From positions 89,191,137 to 89,255,136 of the forward strand of contig CM045988.1 in NCBI GenBank assembly GCA_025175895.1: 64,000 nucleotides of DNA, written 5' to 3'. The DNA comes from Wurfbainia villosa. Its lineage: Eukaryota; Streptophyta; Magnoliopsida; Zingiberales; Zingiberaceae. Each line of letters starts with the position of its first letter. Positions within the stretch are counted from its first letter, which is position 1. The notes beneath the pieces were generated by a model that saw nothing but the letters and a program-made list of their open reading frames with translations, made no database searches and was not told the DNA's origin. This document shows, piece by piece, positions 22,448 through 33,052 of this stretch. The translations under genes and the position numbers were made by a program.

Positions 22448-22610
22448 AAGTATTGTATTCTACTTGACAGGTGAGAAGCGGCCTGAAGTGTTGTATTTTG
22501 CCTGATAGAGGAGAAGCAATCTGAAGCTTTGTATTCTACTTGATAGATGAGAAGTGGATCGAAGTGTAGTATTCTGCCTGACAGAGGAGAAGTGGCTCAA
22601 AGTGCTATTA

Positions 22611-24205
22611 TGAAGTGGAGTATTTCACTCCGCCCCACAGGGGTAGTTCGTAAACCCTTCGCTCGACTCAAGTTCTTGTATATGTAGTGTGGTTATGAAG
22701 TGGAGTATTTCACTCTCTCTGCAGAGGCAGTTCATAAGACCTCTGCTCGACCCGAATTCTTATATATGGAGTGTGATTATGAAGTGGAGTATTTCACTCA
22801 CCCAACAGAGGCAGTTTGTAAGCCCTTTGCTCGACTCCAATTTTTGTATATGGAGTGTGGTTATGAAGTGGAGTATTTCACTCGCTCGATAGAGACAATT
22901 CGCAAGCCCTCTGCTCGGCTTGAGTTCTTGACTATGGAGTGTGGTTATGAAATAGAAATTTCACTCACTCGACAAAGACAATTCATAAGCCCTCCGCCTG
23001 ACTCAAGTTCTTGTATATGGAGTGTGGTTATGAAGTGGAGTATTTCGATTGCCCAGCAGAGGCAGTTTGTAAGCCCTCTGTCTAACTTGAGTTTTTATAT
23101 ATGAAGTGTGATTATGAAGTAGAGTATTTTACTCGCCTGACAGTGGTTATGAAGTGGAGTATTTTACTCGCCCGACAGAGGTAGTTCGTAAGCCCTTTGC
23201 CTGACTCGAGTTCTTGTATATGGAGTGTGGTTATAAAGTGGAATATTTCACTCACATGACAGAGGTAGTTCATAAGCCCTCCGCCCGACTCGAGTTCTTA
23301 TATATGGAGAGTGGTTATGAAGTAGAGTATTTCACTTGCCTGACAGAAGCAGTTCGTAAGCCATCCACCCGACTCGAGTTCTTGTATATGGAGGTGGTTA
23401 TGAAGTGGAGTACTTCACTCATCCGACAGAGGAAGTTCGTAAGCCCTCTGTCCTGCTCGAGTTCTTATATATGGAGTATGGTTATGAAGTGGAGTATTTC
23501 ACTTGCCCCCGTAGAGGCAGTTCGTAAGCCCTCCACTCCGACTCGAGTTCTTGTATATGGAGTGTGGTTATGAAGTGGAGCATTTCACTCGCTCAGCAAG
23601 GCAGTTCATAAGCCCTCTGCTCGGCTCAAGTTCTTGTATATGGAGTATGGTTATGAAGTGGAGTATTTCACTCACCCGACAGAGGCAGTTTGTAAGCCCT
23701 CCGCCCGACTCGAGTTCTTGCATATGGAATGTGGTTATGAAGTGGAGTATTTCACTCCATTCGGTAGAGACAATTCATAAGCCCTCCGTCTATCTCGAGT
23801 TCTTGTATATGAAGTATGGTTATGAAGTGGAGTATTTCACTCACCCGAAAGAGGCAGTTCATAAGCCCTCTGTCCGACTCGAGTTTTTGTATATGGAGTG
23901 TGGTTATGAAGTGGAGTATTTCACTTGTCTGACAGAGGAAATTTTTAAGCCCTTTGCCTGGTTCAAGTTCTTGTATATAGAGTGTGGTTATGAAGTGGAA
24001 TATTTCACTCATCTGACAGAGATAGTTCGTAAGCCCTCCACCTGACTTGAGTTCTTGTATGTGGAATGGGGTTATGAAGTTGAGTATTTCATTCGCTTGA
24101 CAGAGGTTGTTCGTAAGCTCTCCATCTGGCCCGAGTTCTTATATATGGAGTGTGGTTATGAAGTGGAGTATTTCACTCGCTTGGTCGAGGTTGTTCATAA
24201 GCCCT
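22611..24205 (+). repeat. 84-bp tandem array
   Basis: About 20 units with a period near 84 bp, each holding TATGGAGTGTGGTTATGAAG, TGGAGTATTTCACTCG, GACAGAGGCAGTTCGTAAGC and CGACTCGAGTTCTTG. The part GAAGTGGAGTATTTCACTCG...GACAGAGGCAG can be aligned to the 37-bp unit of the neighbouring array, suggesting derivation. Units differ by scattered substitutions and small indels. Because 84 is a multiple of three, several frames stay open for 130-160 codons, but this is a by-product of periodicity. Confidence 0.9.
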
Positions 24206-24550
24206 CGACTCGGAAGTGTCAAGTTTTCTAGGCAGCGTGGATGGGTCAAGAGGCATATTTCCTTATTTCTGAGTGAGGCAGCTTGTAAGTCCTCAACTCA
24301 GGGTTATTGAGTTTTTTATGTAGCATGGATTTACGAAGGTATGTATTTCTTGATTTTCGAGTGAGGTTGTTTGTATGGCCTCGACTCAGAAGTGTCGGAT
24401 TTCTATGTCGCGAGGATGTTGGAAGAGATGTATTTCCGAGTGAAGTTGTTCATAACTCCTCGACTCGAAAGTGTAGGGTTTTCTATACGGTGTGGATTCA
24501 CAAAGAGACGTATTTCGTTAGCCTCAGGCGAGGTTGTGTTGCCAGTCCTG
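24206..24550 (+). repeat. Diverged 80-88-bp tandem units
   Basis: Four units starting near 24209, 24296, 24382 and 24461. Each begins CGACTCxxAAGTGT or similar and ends GAGGTTGTTCATAAG-CCT. Length and skeleton match the 84-bp array, so they look like older or diverged members. Confidence 0.65.
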
Positions 24551-24884
24551 AGCCCAGGATAATTGGAGAAATGTTCCTACCAAAGGTATGCGACATCAAT
24601 TGGCTTCTGCATTGGCCTTTAATATATCTTCAAGTTATTTACATGAGTTCATAACTAGTCGTGTGTGATTAAGAAAAAGAAGGGGAGGTCTGGGTATACT
24701 TCCGACAGTCGGTTCCTCAAGTGAAGGAGTGAATATCACTCGCATGGGAATGGGTTGCGACAGATGTAGTTGTCGGAGCACGACCCTAAGAAGGAGTGAC
24801 ACGATGTCAAAGGGAATAGATCGATTAATGTCAAACCTTCATACCTATTTGTCTGACTAATCGGGAGGGGGGGGGGGTGGTATA
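24551..24884 (+). other. 3' internal end and purine tract of Tat-like element
   Basis: Non-coding spacer ending in a long purine tract, CGGGAGGGGGGGGGGGTGG at 24863-24880, the likely polypurine tract just before the 3' LTR. Confidence 0.6.
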
Positions 24885-25722
24885 TGATGTGGATATAACC
24901 CAGCCTATGGGACCTTGATAGTAATTAAGGGTATAGAGTAGGGATCAGGCACAAGACTATGGGTTGAGGTGAGAATGGAGCGACGTGAGAAAGGTCTGGG
25001 GTAGAAGCAAGATGAGTCAAGGGCGAATGTGACTCGAAAAGGGTCCAGGGTAGAAGTGGTCTGAGTCGGGTGCGAAGGTGACTCAGGAAGGGTCTCGGAC
25101 AAAAGTAGTCTGAGTCAGGTGTGAAGGCAATTTCGAGAAGGGTCCTGTGTAGAAACAGTTTGAGTTGGTGCGGAGGTGACTCGAGATGGGTTGAAGGTTG
25201 AAATCAACTGAGTCGGGGCGGAGACGACTCGGGAAGGGTCTCAAACAGAAGTGGTCCGAGTCAGGTGTGGAGGCAATTTGAGAAGCGTCCTATTTAGAAG
25301 CAGTTTAAGTCAGGTGCAGAGGCGACTTGAGATGGATCAAAGCTTGAAATAAGCCGAGTCAGGGCGGAGACGACTCAAGAAGAGTTAAAGGCCGAAATGG
25401 TCCGATTTGAGTGCAGAGACAATTCAGGCATGGTCAAAAGCTCAAGTAAGCTAACTTGGGAAGCAGTGACCACTCTAGAGATTTCCTTCTTCGTGTGGAG
25501 TATACTTGGTCCCCTAATGATCATTTCTCATCATGACCCTCACCTACTCATGGCTCGCCATGTGGAGATTCCTAACAGGGGTTGTCTCCTAACTGCTTGA
25601 CAGGCAACATTACTAGTGGATAATCCAAATGTGTAAAAAACTCTCAAATGTGCTATATAGGGGAAGACTAAGATAAAGAGATACTCTTTCTATTCTCTGG
25701 AAATTTTTTAGTCTATCTTTTC

Positions 25723-28700
25723 TGTAAAATACGGGGAAAAAAAATTTATATGGATTAACCCTTTAATTAATTGGGTTTAATTAATGGGTTAATGGGGTTC
25801 AATTAGTCTATTGGGTTGAGCCCATTGGGCTGAATTCATTTGGTATTATTTGATTTAATAAGGGATGGATTAAATGTTAATTAGGTTAGATCTAGGTCAA
25901 ACCTAAGCTAGCTCAACCGAATCGGCCTTAAAACCCGAACCCGTTCTTTTCCCCTTTTCCTATTCGATTTACATCTTCCGTCGCCGATTCTTCTCCTCAT
26001 TTTCGATCGCTGCTCTCTTCGCCACAAGCAACGGCTTCACTGCTGCCGCCCGATCGTCGGAGGTCGCTTTGAGTGGAAGATCGTCGATCGTGGACCGGCC
26101 TTTAAAAGCCTCCCCGATCTCCGCAGCGGCCGGGTTTCATCGAGCTCTCCTATCCCAGTTCGTCGGTGTCCTCGCGCAAGCAGCACGAAGATGTCGCAGC
26201 TACGGCAAGTCGCTCCGAATGGAAGATAGCTTGATTTCCTTCTTCCGGGATTTCGTCGATCCCTTCCTGCCGCGGCTACGACGCCATGGATTCGATCGCG
26301 CGAAGCTGCTGCCACAGTTAGTGAACTTCTAGCGACGGCAGCAAGGGTTCTCCGGCGATCTTCCAGCTGGAGGCACTGTTAGAACCACCGATTGCTACTT
26401 CATCGTTGCAGCTCACCTCTTCCGATGATTTGCCACCGTCGATGCCGAGCTAGTCGATCTCCACTCCGAGCTTGGGTCGTCGTTCCTCATTGTTGCCGCC
26501 ACGTCGATTGTCGTCGACCGATCTCGCATTACCATGCTGATCGGTCTCACCGCGAACTGGAGCCGCTATCGCCGGTCGGCCAGATCTCAGTAGCGGATCA
26601 TCGTCGTTTGCAAGCCGGTGATTGCTACAGTCAACAGTTGGATCTGAGGTTTCTAGCTAGGTTCACAATCCTCTCTTAGCCCATTTGTAACTATGATTAC
26701 TTCAATTTTTGCTGTTATGATCGACTTTGGGTTGATCTAAGATTGTGCTGCCATTTTCAATAGGGTGATTTCTGGATGGTACCGAAAAAGAAAGGAATCA
26801 AGGGGTGATGGGCTGTTGATTTGTTCTTCCATGTGAAGTGGGGGAATTGAAACAACGCAAGGTAATGGCTGTGATGAGATTTTGGTTGATTGAATTTGAT
26901 TAAGGTTTAGACGATTGGAGGGCTGGATTAGTATAGCTTTAGTTACCTTTATGGGATTTACTTGCATTTAATAGTGGGTTGATTGTGCAGATTTTGTACA
27001 GTAGTGGATTGGGTTCCGGGTATCCACTGTGGAGATTAAAACAATGTGAAGTATTAGTAGTAATGAATGGTGATAAGGCAGTACCTATGTATGATAGGTA
27101 AATGATACTTTGGTTAAATTTTGGTTAGTTGATTAGAATACGAAGTCAATGTAGGATTTGGTTCGATTATTCAATGTATGGTAGAACTTAAGTGTGTTCT
27201 ACATTGTGTACAGGAATTTGAAGGTGATGGATGCATGAACGTGGAGATGGATAATACGGATTATGTATCAGGTGGGTAATATCTACCTGGTCCGGTAGTT
27301 TTGATCAATTCCAGTGCATGATCTTGGATATATATGTTTATACCTGTTTACCTTAAATCCACTCATGTTAATCATATGCTTGTACTGCCTTGACCTTTGA
27401 GATATAAACTCTGGTACTTCATTGATTATCTAGCTCAGATAGGAACTATAAACCCTATTATGTATTAGCTGATGGATGTTCAGTAAGTACAGGTGGTTAG
27501 GGTTATCTTTGTGACTTCAGATTGGGTTACTGTATTACATCACTAGGGTTAGGTGATGGTTTGGATTATGGAGTCGATTGTTATATCATATCCGTATTAG
27601 TGGTGCATTTATGATGGATCTGGTTGTCTGTGCATAGATAAGTGTATGGTTGTCAGTATGTGACCATGGACTAGAGGTCCTAGCGCGATGGTATATCCAT
27701 TATGGATTGTGTGCCTGTGTATGGTTATATGGACGGTCGACTGTATATCGCTACTGACTAGAGGTCTTAGCGTGGTTGACGGTCAGATGAGTATGACTCT
27801 TTATGCGATAGAGAGAGTCTTATGGATTGTAGTCCTTGCATAGTTGACTTTTAGTTGACCAGGACTCCCCGTGGGATGGGGAGTGTCGCGAGGATACATG
27901 TATGGAGCTATGCATCATCACATTGCATGCATGCTGTTGACTGGGTCTCCCTTGTGGATTGAGACAAGTCGTCAGTCATCCTGCCTCCCCGGCCACTCGA
28001 GGTAGTGGTAGCAGGGTTGAGGGCAGAGCATTGGATGTGCCGCGCTCGGCCACTATGGATGGTGGTAGCTGGAGATGCGCACCTGGCCACCGGCAGCAGT
28101 GGTGTTAGCACTCGCCCACTATAGACGGTGGTTGTGTGAGGTGCTGTTGTCCTGTGTGCGGCGTTTGTCTACTCATGGGTAGGGACAGCGTGGCTTGCAG
28201 CAGGGGCCCCTAGGAGTAGTTAGCTTTTTACGCTTACACGCTACTCAGTCATACTACCCAACTCGGCCACTCGAGAGTGGTGGCAGCTGGAGTCGGGCTA
28301 GTTGTCATTTGTCGTGCCACCCTGGCCACTCTGGGGTCGTGGTTGGGCCGGGTCCGTGACGATGACCATGCATATGCATTGCTGATATATATATGTATGC
28401 ATGTATTTGATATATGTTTTACATATGCCTGTGAGATGCTGCATTTGATTGAGCTATGATTGTTGCACATGCTTGTACATCATGATACATGTCATTTGCA
28501 TTTTATTTACTGTTATGTGTTGAGCATGATACATGCATTGATTCAGACTGTTATATGCATTTGATTAGCATCATGTTTATTACAGTGATCATATACTGTT
28601 CATAAGTCTGAGTATTGGTCAGGTATGGGATTGACCTGGTACATTATATGGGTTATGTTATGGTATATCTGTCAGGATGATATAGCTTATGGTGTTGCAG

Positions 28701-29365
28701 ACCGTCAGGTACGTTGGTATATTACTTTATGTTCAGTTGAGCAATTTAGTATATATACATTGCGTATGACTTTACTGTAGTTACTTGTTATTAGAGTTGG
28801 ATAGGACTGTATGTCTATTGGACTCATGTTGTATACCTGTAGATCTTCACATGTATACTTGTAGATTTCTTTACCCTATATGTTCATGCACTTTCTATAT
28901 ATTACCCCTGAGTTTATACTCACCACCGGGTTTTCATCACCCGGATAATGTGTAGAAGATTTCTTGGACGTTCGGAGCTCCGCCAGCTGATCCCATCTCA
29001 CACCGGACGAATGGACCTGTTTTCCGTATTGTTGTATTACTATGGATTGTCGTTTTGTGGTTTTAACCTGTATTGTTTCCGTATCTGTGATATACGGACG
29101 TATTGTATGTATTTGGCTTTCGCTGTTGCTTCTATTATGTTTCTTGTTGTGTCAAGTCACTCCGGAGTGCACAGTTGGGTCATTGTATCTTGTTGATCTG
29201 TTTGTATTGTTTCCGCTGTGTTTATTATGTTTGATATGATGATATCTGCGTATATCATATTGTTGTTGTGGGCCTACGGGCCTTGTATTAACCCGATATG
29301 TTGCCACGTACAGGGGAGATGCCGTCCGTTTGCTTTTCGGCACGATATACTCTCGGGGCGTGACA
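25723..29365 (+). mobile_element. Gypsy solo LTR, 3.6 kb
   Basis: A 3643-bp solo LTR, from TGTAAAATACGG to TCGGGGCGTGACA, with perfect target duplications TTTTC at 25718-25722 and 29366-29370. The 3' two-thirds (from about 27265) matches the gypsy-1 LTRs almost word for word (GGTGGGTAATATCTACCTGG, GCTTGTACTGCCTTGACCTT). The first 1.4 kb is different in sequence but similar in style: AT-rich start, then a GC-rich block (25970-26650). It belongs to a sister subfamily of gypsy-1. Confidence 0.9.
27990..28346 (+). repeat. Hairpin array in solo LTR
   Basis: Six short inverted repeats of the pattern CCACT-loop-GTGG, for example CCACTCGAGGTAGTGG, CCACTATGGATGGTGG, CCACTATAGACGGTGG and CCACTCGAGAGTGG, several preceded by GG or CG and followed by TAGC. 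The equivalent arrays are at about 38390-38720 and 54410-54760 in gypsy-1. Confidence 0.65.
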
Positions 29366-29560
29366 TTTTCTTCCTTAAAAGAACTGAGACTAATTTTCTT
29401 CATCTTCCCTATCTAACTTAAGTATCGAAGTACGTAAGTTGGGAACATCGACAGCGGTCATTTGACGTGTATTGATTTTGATAGAGATATTGTTATAGAC
29501 GCAAGAACCCTACCTCTCCTGAAAATTCGATGAAAGATACCTAAAAATACGACCGCATCA

Positions 29561-29980
29561 TTGACATACCAATTATTTAGTCCGGCGAGTTTATATAATT
29601 TACTGTGTTTTGTCAAAATTAAATATGCAGAAATGAATAAATCGAGTTATTAATTAGATATATCATTACAGTAATTCTGTATATCAATTCAGTATCTTTG
29701 TGGGGAGCATTATTAGATATATCATGATCTATAAGAATTGAAACATTATTTTTATTTTGCATGTGAAATTATAAATTTCAGATTTTCTACAATAAATTAG
29801 CTATGCACTCGCTCGGTGTCTGTTGCCTCATCAATCTGTAGCTCCTAGACTTCTGCATCCATAGCATTAGCAGCCCCTCCTCTTCATGGTTCCACCAGCT
29901 AGCTCTTCTTGAAGCCACACGTCCGGTTTGATAAGAAAGAGGGCTGTCCTTCTCTCCAAATGGCTCCCGAATGCCACTTA
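29561..29980. other. Unassigned spacer
   Basis: 420 bp between the Tat-like element and the CACTA end. No terminal repeat, domain or gene is recognised. This may be the only non-transposon sequence nearby. Confidence 0.4.
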
Positions 29981-30715
29981 CACTACAAAAAAATATAATT
30001 ATTAGCGACGAATTTTGCGATGAATTTTAAAAAAAAATTCATCGCAAAATAAATTTGCGACGAATTTAGCGACAAAAAAATTTCGTCGTAAATTAGCGAC
30101 GAAAGAAAGATTCATCGCAAACTTTTGCGACGAATTAAGGGTTTTCGTTGCTAATTTTCGTGATAAAAAAATAAATTCGTCGCAAAATTTTACGCCGAAA
30201 AAATAAATTCGTCATAGAATTCATCGCAGATTTCTTCTCATGAGTCGCATAATTTAGCGACAAAAGAAGATTCGTCACAAAATTTTGCGACGAATTCAGG
30301 GTTTTCGTTGCTAAATTTGCGACGAAATACAAAAATTCGTCGCTAAATTCGTTGTAAAATTCGTCGCAAAAGACACAAAATTTGCGAAGAGCATATTTTC
30401 CTCGATAAAATCGTCGCGAATTTGCGACGAAAAAATGAATTCGTCGCAAAATTTTGCGACGAATTCAGGGTTTTCGTTGCTAATTTTGCGACAAAATACA
30501 AATTCGTCGCTAAATTCGTTGTAGAATTTGTCGCAGAAGTCACAGAATTTGCGAAGAACTTATTTTCATCGCTAAATTCGTCACTAATTTGCGACGAAAT
30601 AATAAATTCATCGCAAATTTGCGACGAAAAAATAAATTCGTCGCATAAGTCGCAGAATTTAGCGACGCATTTGTATTTTTGTCGCTAAATTCATCGCTAA
30701 ATTAAAATTTTTTTA
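29981..30715. repeat. CACTA terminal and subterminal repeats
   Basis: Dozens of TTGCGACGAATT or TTAGCGACGAA words and their inverted forms (TTCGTCGCAAA) in both orientations through 735 bp. In En/Spm elements such subterminal repeats are the binding sites of the TNPA protein. Several short open frames in this block come from the repeat. Confidence 0.85.
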
Positions 30716-31293
30716 ACAGATTCTATCCGTTTCGATATTTTATCGTATATACAAATTTCACACAACCTGTTTAATACAAACAAAACACACACATTCAATA
30801 CAACAAAATCTACAAAACAAAAATAATATTCAATAATATCCAAAAATATTCCATATCCAAATAAATACAAACTAACACAATAAGTTAAGAATAATACAAC
30901 ATTCCAAACAACAAACAACAAAGTTACAATATATCCTACAACATTCCAAACATCTACATAGTTCTGATATCCAAATGACAATCTCCACTCAAAATATCTC
31001 AACACGTGCGAAAGAAAAAATAAAAGATCATCTACTAATCAACGGCCGTCATTCTTCTACCTGCATTAGAAAATAAGCAAACAAAAAGTATCATACATTA
31101 AAAAAAAACTATCTACTAACACAAAAATAAATATGCAAAGACTTACTCAGATGTGCATTTTCAACCGGCATCATTCTTGACTTCATCAATCTTGTTTAAA
31201 GTAAAATAAAAAGTACTAATCAAAAATAAAAAAAAAATAAGGATTAACAAACTCAATAAACTAACAAATTTTAAAAATACTAATTACAAACAT
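30716..31293 (-). other. CACTA 3' non-coding region
   Basis: AT-rich sequence between the subterminal repeats and the stop of the Transposase_24-type gene. A 102-codon hydrophobic frame (31005-30697) is judged spurious. Confidence 0.4.
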
Positions 31294-32905
31294 TCATACA
31301 ATATCATCATCGTCGCTACCATTATCCTCATTACCAGGAGGAATCTGACTTGGACCGGAACTAAATTGCTGAAACTGTCGCATAAGAAAAGCTTGTTGTC
31401 GTCGCATTTCTATCATTTCTTGATCCCTTTGTGAGTTTTGTTGTTGTATTTCTAGAATTTGTTGATCTCTTTCAAATATTATGCCCTTCAAATTGCTAAC
31501 TTCCTCAGTTAAGTTATGTATCTGTGTCGTTACTACTGGTGGAATAGAAGAAAGAGATCTACGAGGAACATTATGAATTCTGCTCATAGAACTCATACCT
31601 AATATCCTTCCCCCTTTTGCTCCTCCACTCGCCTCAAGCCATAAATCCAAATTATTACTAACAGATGACTCAGATCCCTCATTATCATCGTCATCTCCTG
31701 AAATTCTTTGTGATAAGGATAACTGATCATATCTCTCCTATACAAAATTAAAATTTTAATCAGAGCATATACATAACTAACAGAATTAAAGTTATAAAGT
31801 AAGTTTAAAGATTAATTCAAACCTTAATTTCTCTAGCTCTATCTCCACTCCAAGTCTTATCTTTTTTTTGGAAAGTGCGAACGAAAGTATCTATAAATTC
31901 TGGCTCCTTTCCCAATTCCTTAGACTAAAAATAAGAATGTTAGAAATAAAATAATAATCTGAAATAAATTAAAAAACTAATTGTAGAATTAAAAAATTAC
32001 CAATCTACGTGAATGTTCCTCGATATTTATAGATCCTCCCGCATATGTTGCAGATAAGTCTCCAGAATTACATGCTTGATTTATTTTATTCTGTTGACTC
32101 CTTTTTTTGCTCTCATCAGTTTGCCAAAAATTGGAGATTTTACTCCAATTTTCCGACGTGACACAGGTTGGTTTTTTTCCAGTACTCTTGGCAGACTTAA
32201 TACATATCGAATGTGATCACCACATTTTTTTTTAAAATTATTTTAATTTCAATTCTTGAGAAGGGTCCCAAATAAATTTCCGCTGAAATGAAAAAAAAAT
32301 AATTGATTATATAATCACTTATTTAATATATAAAATGAATCAATTATACCTTAAACTCGCACCACCATAGTTCTTTTGTAGATCCTGGCGTACTTGAGTA
32401 TGACAATGAGTCTCCTCTCCAATAGTTATTCACGATTTTATTGATCTCGCGAATAACAGTTACAGAATTTTCAAACCAATGATAAAGTGAAAAAAATAGG
32501 ATAAATAATTAAGATAATTGAAAAATTATAATATTTATATTACTTACGAATCTCCAATTGGAAATATATACGGTCGACTTTCGATATTCTCAGTAGATGA
32601 GTGTCTGGCGGGTACAGGTGAATTTGAATGGGAAGGCCCTGCCGGTGAATGAGATGGTACTGGCGACTGGTCATGTGAAGGTCCAAATGATCGAGGGGGC
32701 ATGTAGGTATCGTGGCGCGGTGAATCACCGCCAATACTAGTACTGTGTCGTCTATGGCCACCACGTCGAAACTATCAACCAAAATCAAAATTAGAATAAA
32801 GCAAATAAAACTTTGATGTTTAATGAAGAACATGAAAAACTTACAATATTCATAATGAAGATCTGAGAGAGTGCGAGAATCTACAATGATGTCACCTCTG
32901 ATAAC
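31294..32905 (-). pseudogene. Transposase_24-type (TNPA/TNPD-like) gene
   Basis: The second CACTA gene, in several exons. A proline/serine-rich exon (about 32765-32555, SFGPSHDQSPVPSHSPAG) is followed by ELWWCEFK at a GTATAA donor (near 32350), then RKFIWDPSQELKLK (32282-32240) after a TTTCAG acceptor. Next comes a block with NFWQTDESKKRSQQNK and GGSINIEEHSRR (to 32010), then SKELGKEPEFIDTFVRTF (31920-31860). The last exon ends at 31294 and contains NLDLWLEASGGAKGGR, a predicted coiled coil (ITEEVSNLKG-like, EIQQQNSQRDQEM) and an acidic end. The GGS...EH and KxSxxNKxN words fit Pfam Transposase_24 (Ptta/En/Spm). Stops near a poly-A run around 32230 suggest a frameshift. It would bind the subterminal repeats. 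Confidence 0.65.
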
Positions 32906-33052
32906 CTATAAGAACAAAAAATACACAATATACACAGACAAAATATATAAATTTAACGATGAGACAGTATATAAACAAATAATTGAGCTAAGAATTTTTG
33001 TAAATTTATAGATTAAAACTAAAATTATTTATAAAAAAACTTACCCTAGACG

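Larger units (their letters stand above)
14055..22610. repeat. 37-38-bp tandem array, split by copia-1
   Basis: About 14 units on the left (14055-14582) and four on the right (22448-22610). The consensus is close to GAAGTGTTGTATTCTGCCTG followed by ACAGGGAGAAGCGACCT. Left units are 37 bp. Right units carry one extra base (ACAGAGGAGAAG). Copia-1 lies inside one unit. The array replaces the expected RT-integrase region or lies in the 3' untranslated zone of the Tat-like element. Confidence 0.9.
10440..29560 (+). mobile_element. Tat-like Ty3/gypsy element with nested insertions
   Basis: A 19-kb span bounded by two related LTRs (10440-11406 and 24885-29560, the latter split). Without the nested TRIM (668 bp), copia-1 (7865 bp) and solo LTR (3643 bp), the element is about 7 kb. 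Order: 5' LTR, primer-site region, gag with an HxC-type zinc knuckle, aspartic protease, then a short conserved leader of the next region. After that no reverse transcriptase or integrase is seen. Instead tandem-repeat arrays run to a purine tract and the 3' LTR. The gag and protease motifs fit the Tat/Retand branch. No clear 5-bp target duplication was found because the left junction is rearranged. Confidence 0.75.
24885..29560 (+). repeat. 3' LTR of Tat-like element, split by solo LTR
   Basis: LTR parts at 24885-25722 and 29371-29560 flank the solo LTR 25723-29365. It starts TGATGTGGATATAACC and ends GACCGCATCA. A TATA box (GCTATATAGGGG, near 25652-25663) is kept here and not in the 5' copy. 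The sequence resumes after the insertion with AAAGAACTGAGACTAATTTT, matching the 5' LTR at 11263-11280. Confidence 0.8.

Noticed and set aside
22611..24205. Repeat protein of 28-residue units
   Set aside because: Open frames exist only because the period is 84 bp. More than one frame is open and indels break them, with no start or promoter.
29981..30715. Regularly spaced short repeats considered as a CRISPR-like array
   Set aside because: Repeats occur in both orientations, with no unique spacers, directly beside a CACTA terminus. They are transposon subterminal repeats in a plant genome.
30697..31005. 102-codon hydrophobic minus-strand frame resembling a membrane protein
   Set aside because: AT-rich sequence between CACTA subterminal repeats and the transposase gene. 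Phe/Tyr/Val-rich content follows from base composition and no start context or partner exon is seen.
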